The translations under genes were made by a program, and so were the position numbers. Shown here piece by piece: positions 63,751 to 64,000 of a stretch of DNA of 64,000 bases. Source of the DNA: Luidia sarsii (Eukaryota > Echinodermata > Asteroidea > Paxillosida > Luidiidae); NCBI GenBank assembly GCA_949987565.1, contig OX465118.1, positions 6,290,538 through 6,354,537 of the forward strand. The letters are read 5' to 3'. The notes beneath the pieces were generated by a model. That model ran no database searches and was not told the DNA's origin. It worked only from the letters and a program-made list of their open reading frames with translations. How positions within the stretch are numbered: the stretch's first letter is position 1; each line of letters opens with the position of its first letter.

Positions 63751-64000
63751 CTCTTTGCTTGATCATAAAATCATCATACTATGTTTGATTTCAGATTTTT
63801 CACCACTGGTGGTTAGATCTTTTCCAGGCCTGTTAGCAGGCCAAGTTAAAGATTTGTCAATAAAATAATGAAGGAGATATTAACGTGCAAAGTGTATTTT
63901 TCTTTCCAGCTTCTTTCCGGCGACTGACTGCTGTGTACTGCTGTCTGCACACACAAGCTGCCTAGCTGACTGAGGTTGGTTCTCTTTGCTTGATCATAAA

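Larger units (their letters stand above)
1..64000 (+). repeat. Satellite array, ~230-bp monomer, about 278 tandem copies
   Basis: Every line of the window is the same unit repeated head to tail in one orientation, recognisable by the recurring start CTCTTTGCTT. Successive starts at 1, 232, 463, 692, 923, 1154, 1385, 1614, 1845 and 2074 give spacings of 231, 231, 229, 231, 231, 231, 229, 231 and 229. Length changes come mainly from two places: four or five Ts in the GTATTTT(T)CTTTCC tract, and CACACACAAGC versus CACACAAGC in the tail. No break, inversion or foreign insertion was seen, and both window edges lie inside the array. Known satellites of this kind are heterochromatic structural DNA; which chromosome region this is cannot be read from the sequence. 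I do not recognise the family by name. Confidence 0.97.
60755..64000 (+). repeat. 23,715-bp long-range block repeat, copy 2
   Basis: Partner of about 37,040-40,285, at least 3.2 kb and still matching at the last base. Private changes are TTCGACCTC near 61,027, CAAAAAAATAATG near 62,478, ATCAAAATACTATG near 62,621, GCTGCGTAGC near 62,810 and CAAGTTAAAG near 63,844. Confidence 0.83.

Noticed and set aside
1..64000. CRISPR-like array
   Set aside because: There are no short direct repeats separated by unique spacers. The whole unit repeats, and its length (~230 bp), lack of spacers and absence of cas genes exclude it.
1..64000. LTR, terminal inverted repeats or target-site duplications marking a mobile element
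   Set aside because: No element ends, transposase or reverse-transcriptase fragments were found. Repetition is explained by the monomer and block duplications.

Overview
The whole 64 kb window is one uninterrupted, head-to-tail satellite DNA array, all in the same orientation. The monomer is about 230 bp (229, 230 and 231 bp are the common lengths, 227 and 232 bp the rare ones), giving roughly 278 copies. The window starts and ends inside the array. I found no protein-coding gene, rRNA, tRNA, transposon, unrelated insertion or flanking unique sequence. A typical monomer is about 40% GC by hand count. The organism cannot be named from this. A megabase-style monotonous array of this monomer length points to a eukaryotic heterochromatic satellite (pericentromeric, subtelomeric or sex-chromosomal). 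CpG is under-represented and many variants are C-to-T changes at CpG, which weakly suggests a genome with cytosine methylation.

Each monomer can be read as: a TGATCA-centred near-palindrome, a short dyad ACCAC-TG-GTGGT, an AGATCT site, a perfect hairpin GGCCTG-TTAG-CAGGCC, an AATAAA hexamer, a block that looks like a 3' splice acceptor (TTAAC, pyrimidine tract, CAG), then a CTGACTG/CTGCTG-rich tail with a short CA run. Monomers differ at a limited set of linked sites, so they fall into recognisable types.

The types are arranged in blocks duplicated at many scales. Zone I (1 to about 20.8 kb) is made of closely related types with a 10,121-bp block repeat, a 2,759-bp tandem repeat and a 3,453-bp repeat with a nested 1,612-bp repeat. 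Zone II (about 20.8 to 32.7 kb) is essentially a 5.5-6.0 kb segment present twice, the copies differing by an inserted monomer pair and one replaced two-monomer patch. Zone III (about 32.7 to 64 kb) is more mosaic. It introduces strongly diverged monomers: a 229-bp type present seven times, and a 2- or 3-monomer cassette present five times. It also has a 918-bp tandem repeat, a 460-bp dimer tandem, and 4,608, 5,296 and 23,715-bp block repeats. A five-monomer island at 45.8 kb matches zone I, 32-42 kb away.

The 63-codon open frames in the window are by-products of single substitutions or of the diverged monomer and are not annotated as genes. The interest lies in the array's duplication history, the diverged monomers that lose both dyads, and the repeated splice/polyadenylation-like signals. 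Coordinates of block ends were found by eye from marker variants and are accurate to about a few tens of bases.
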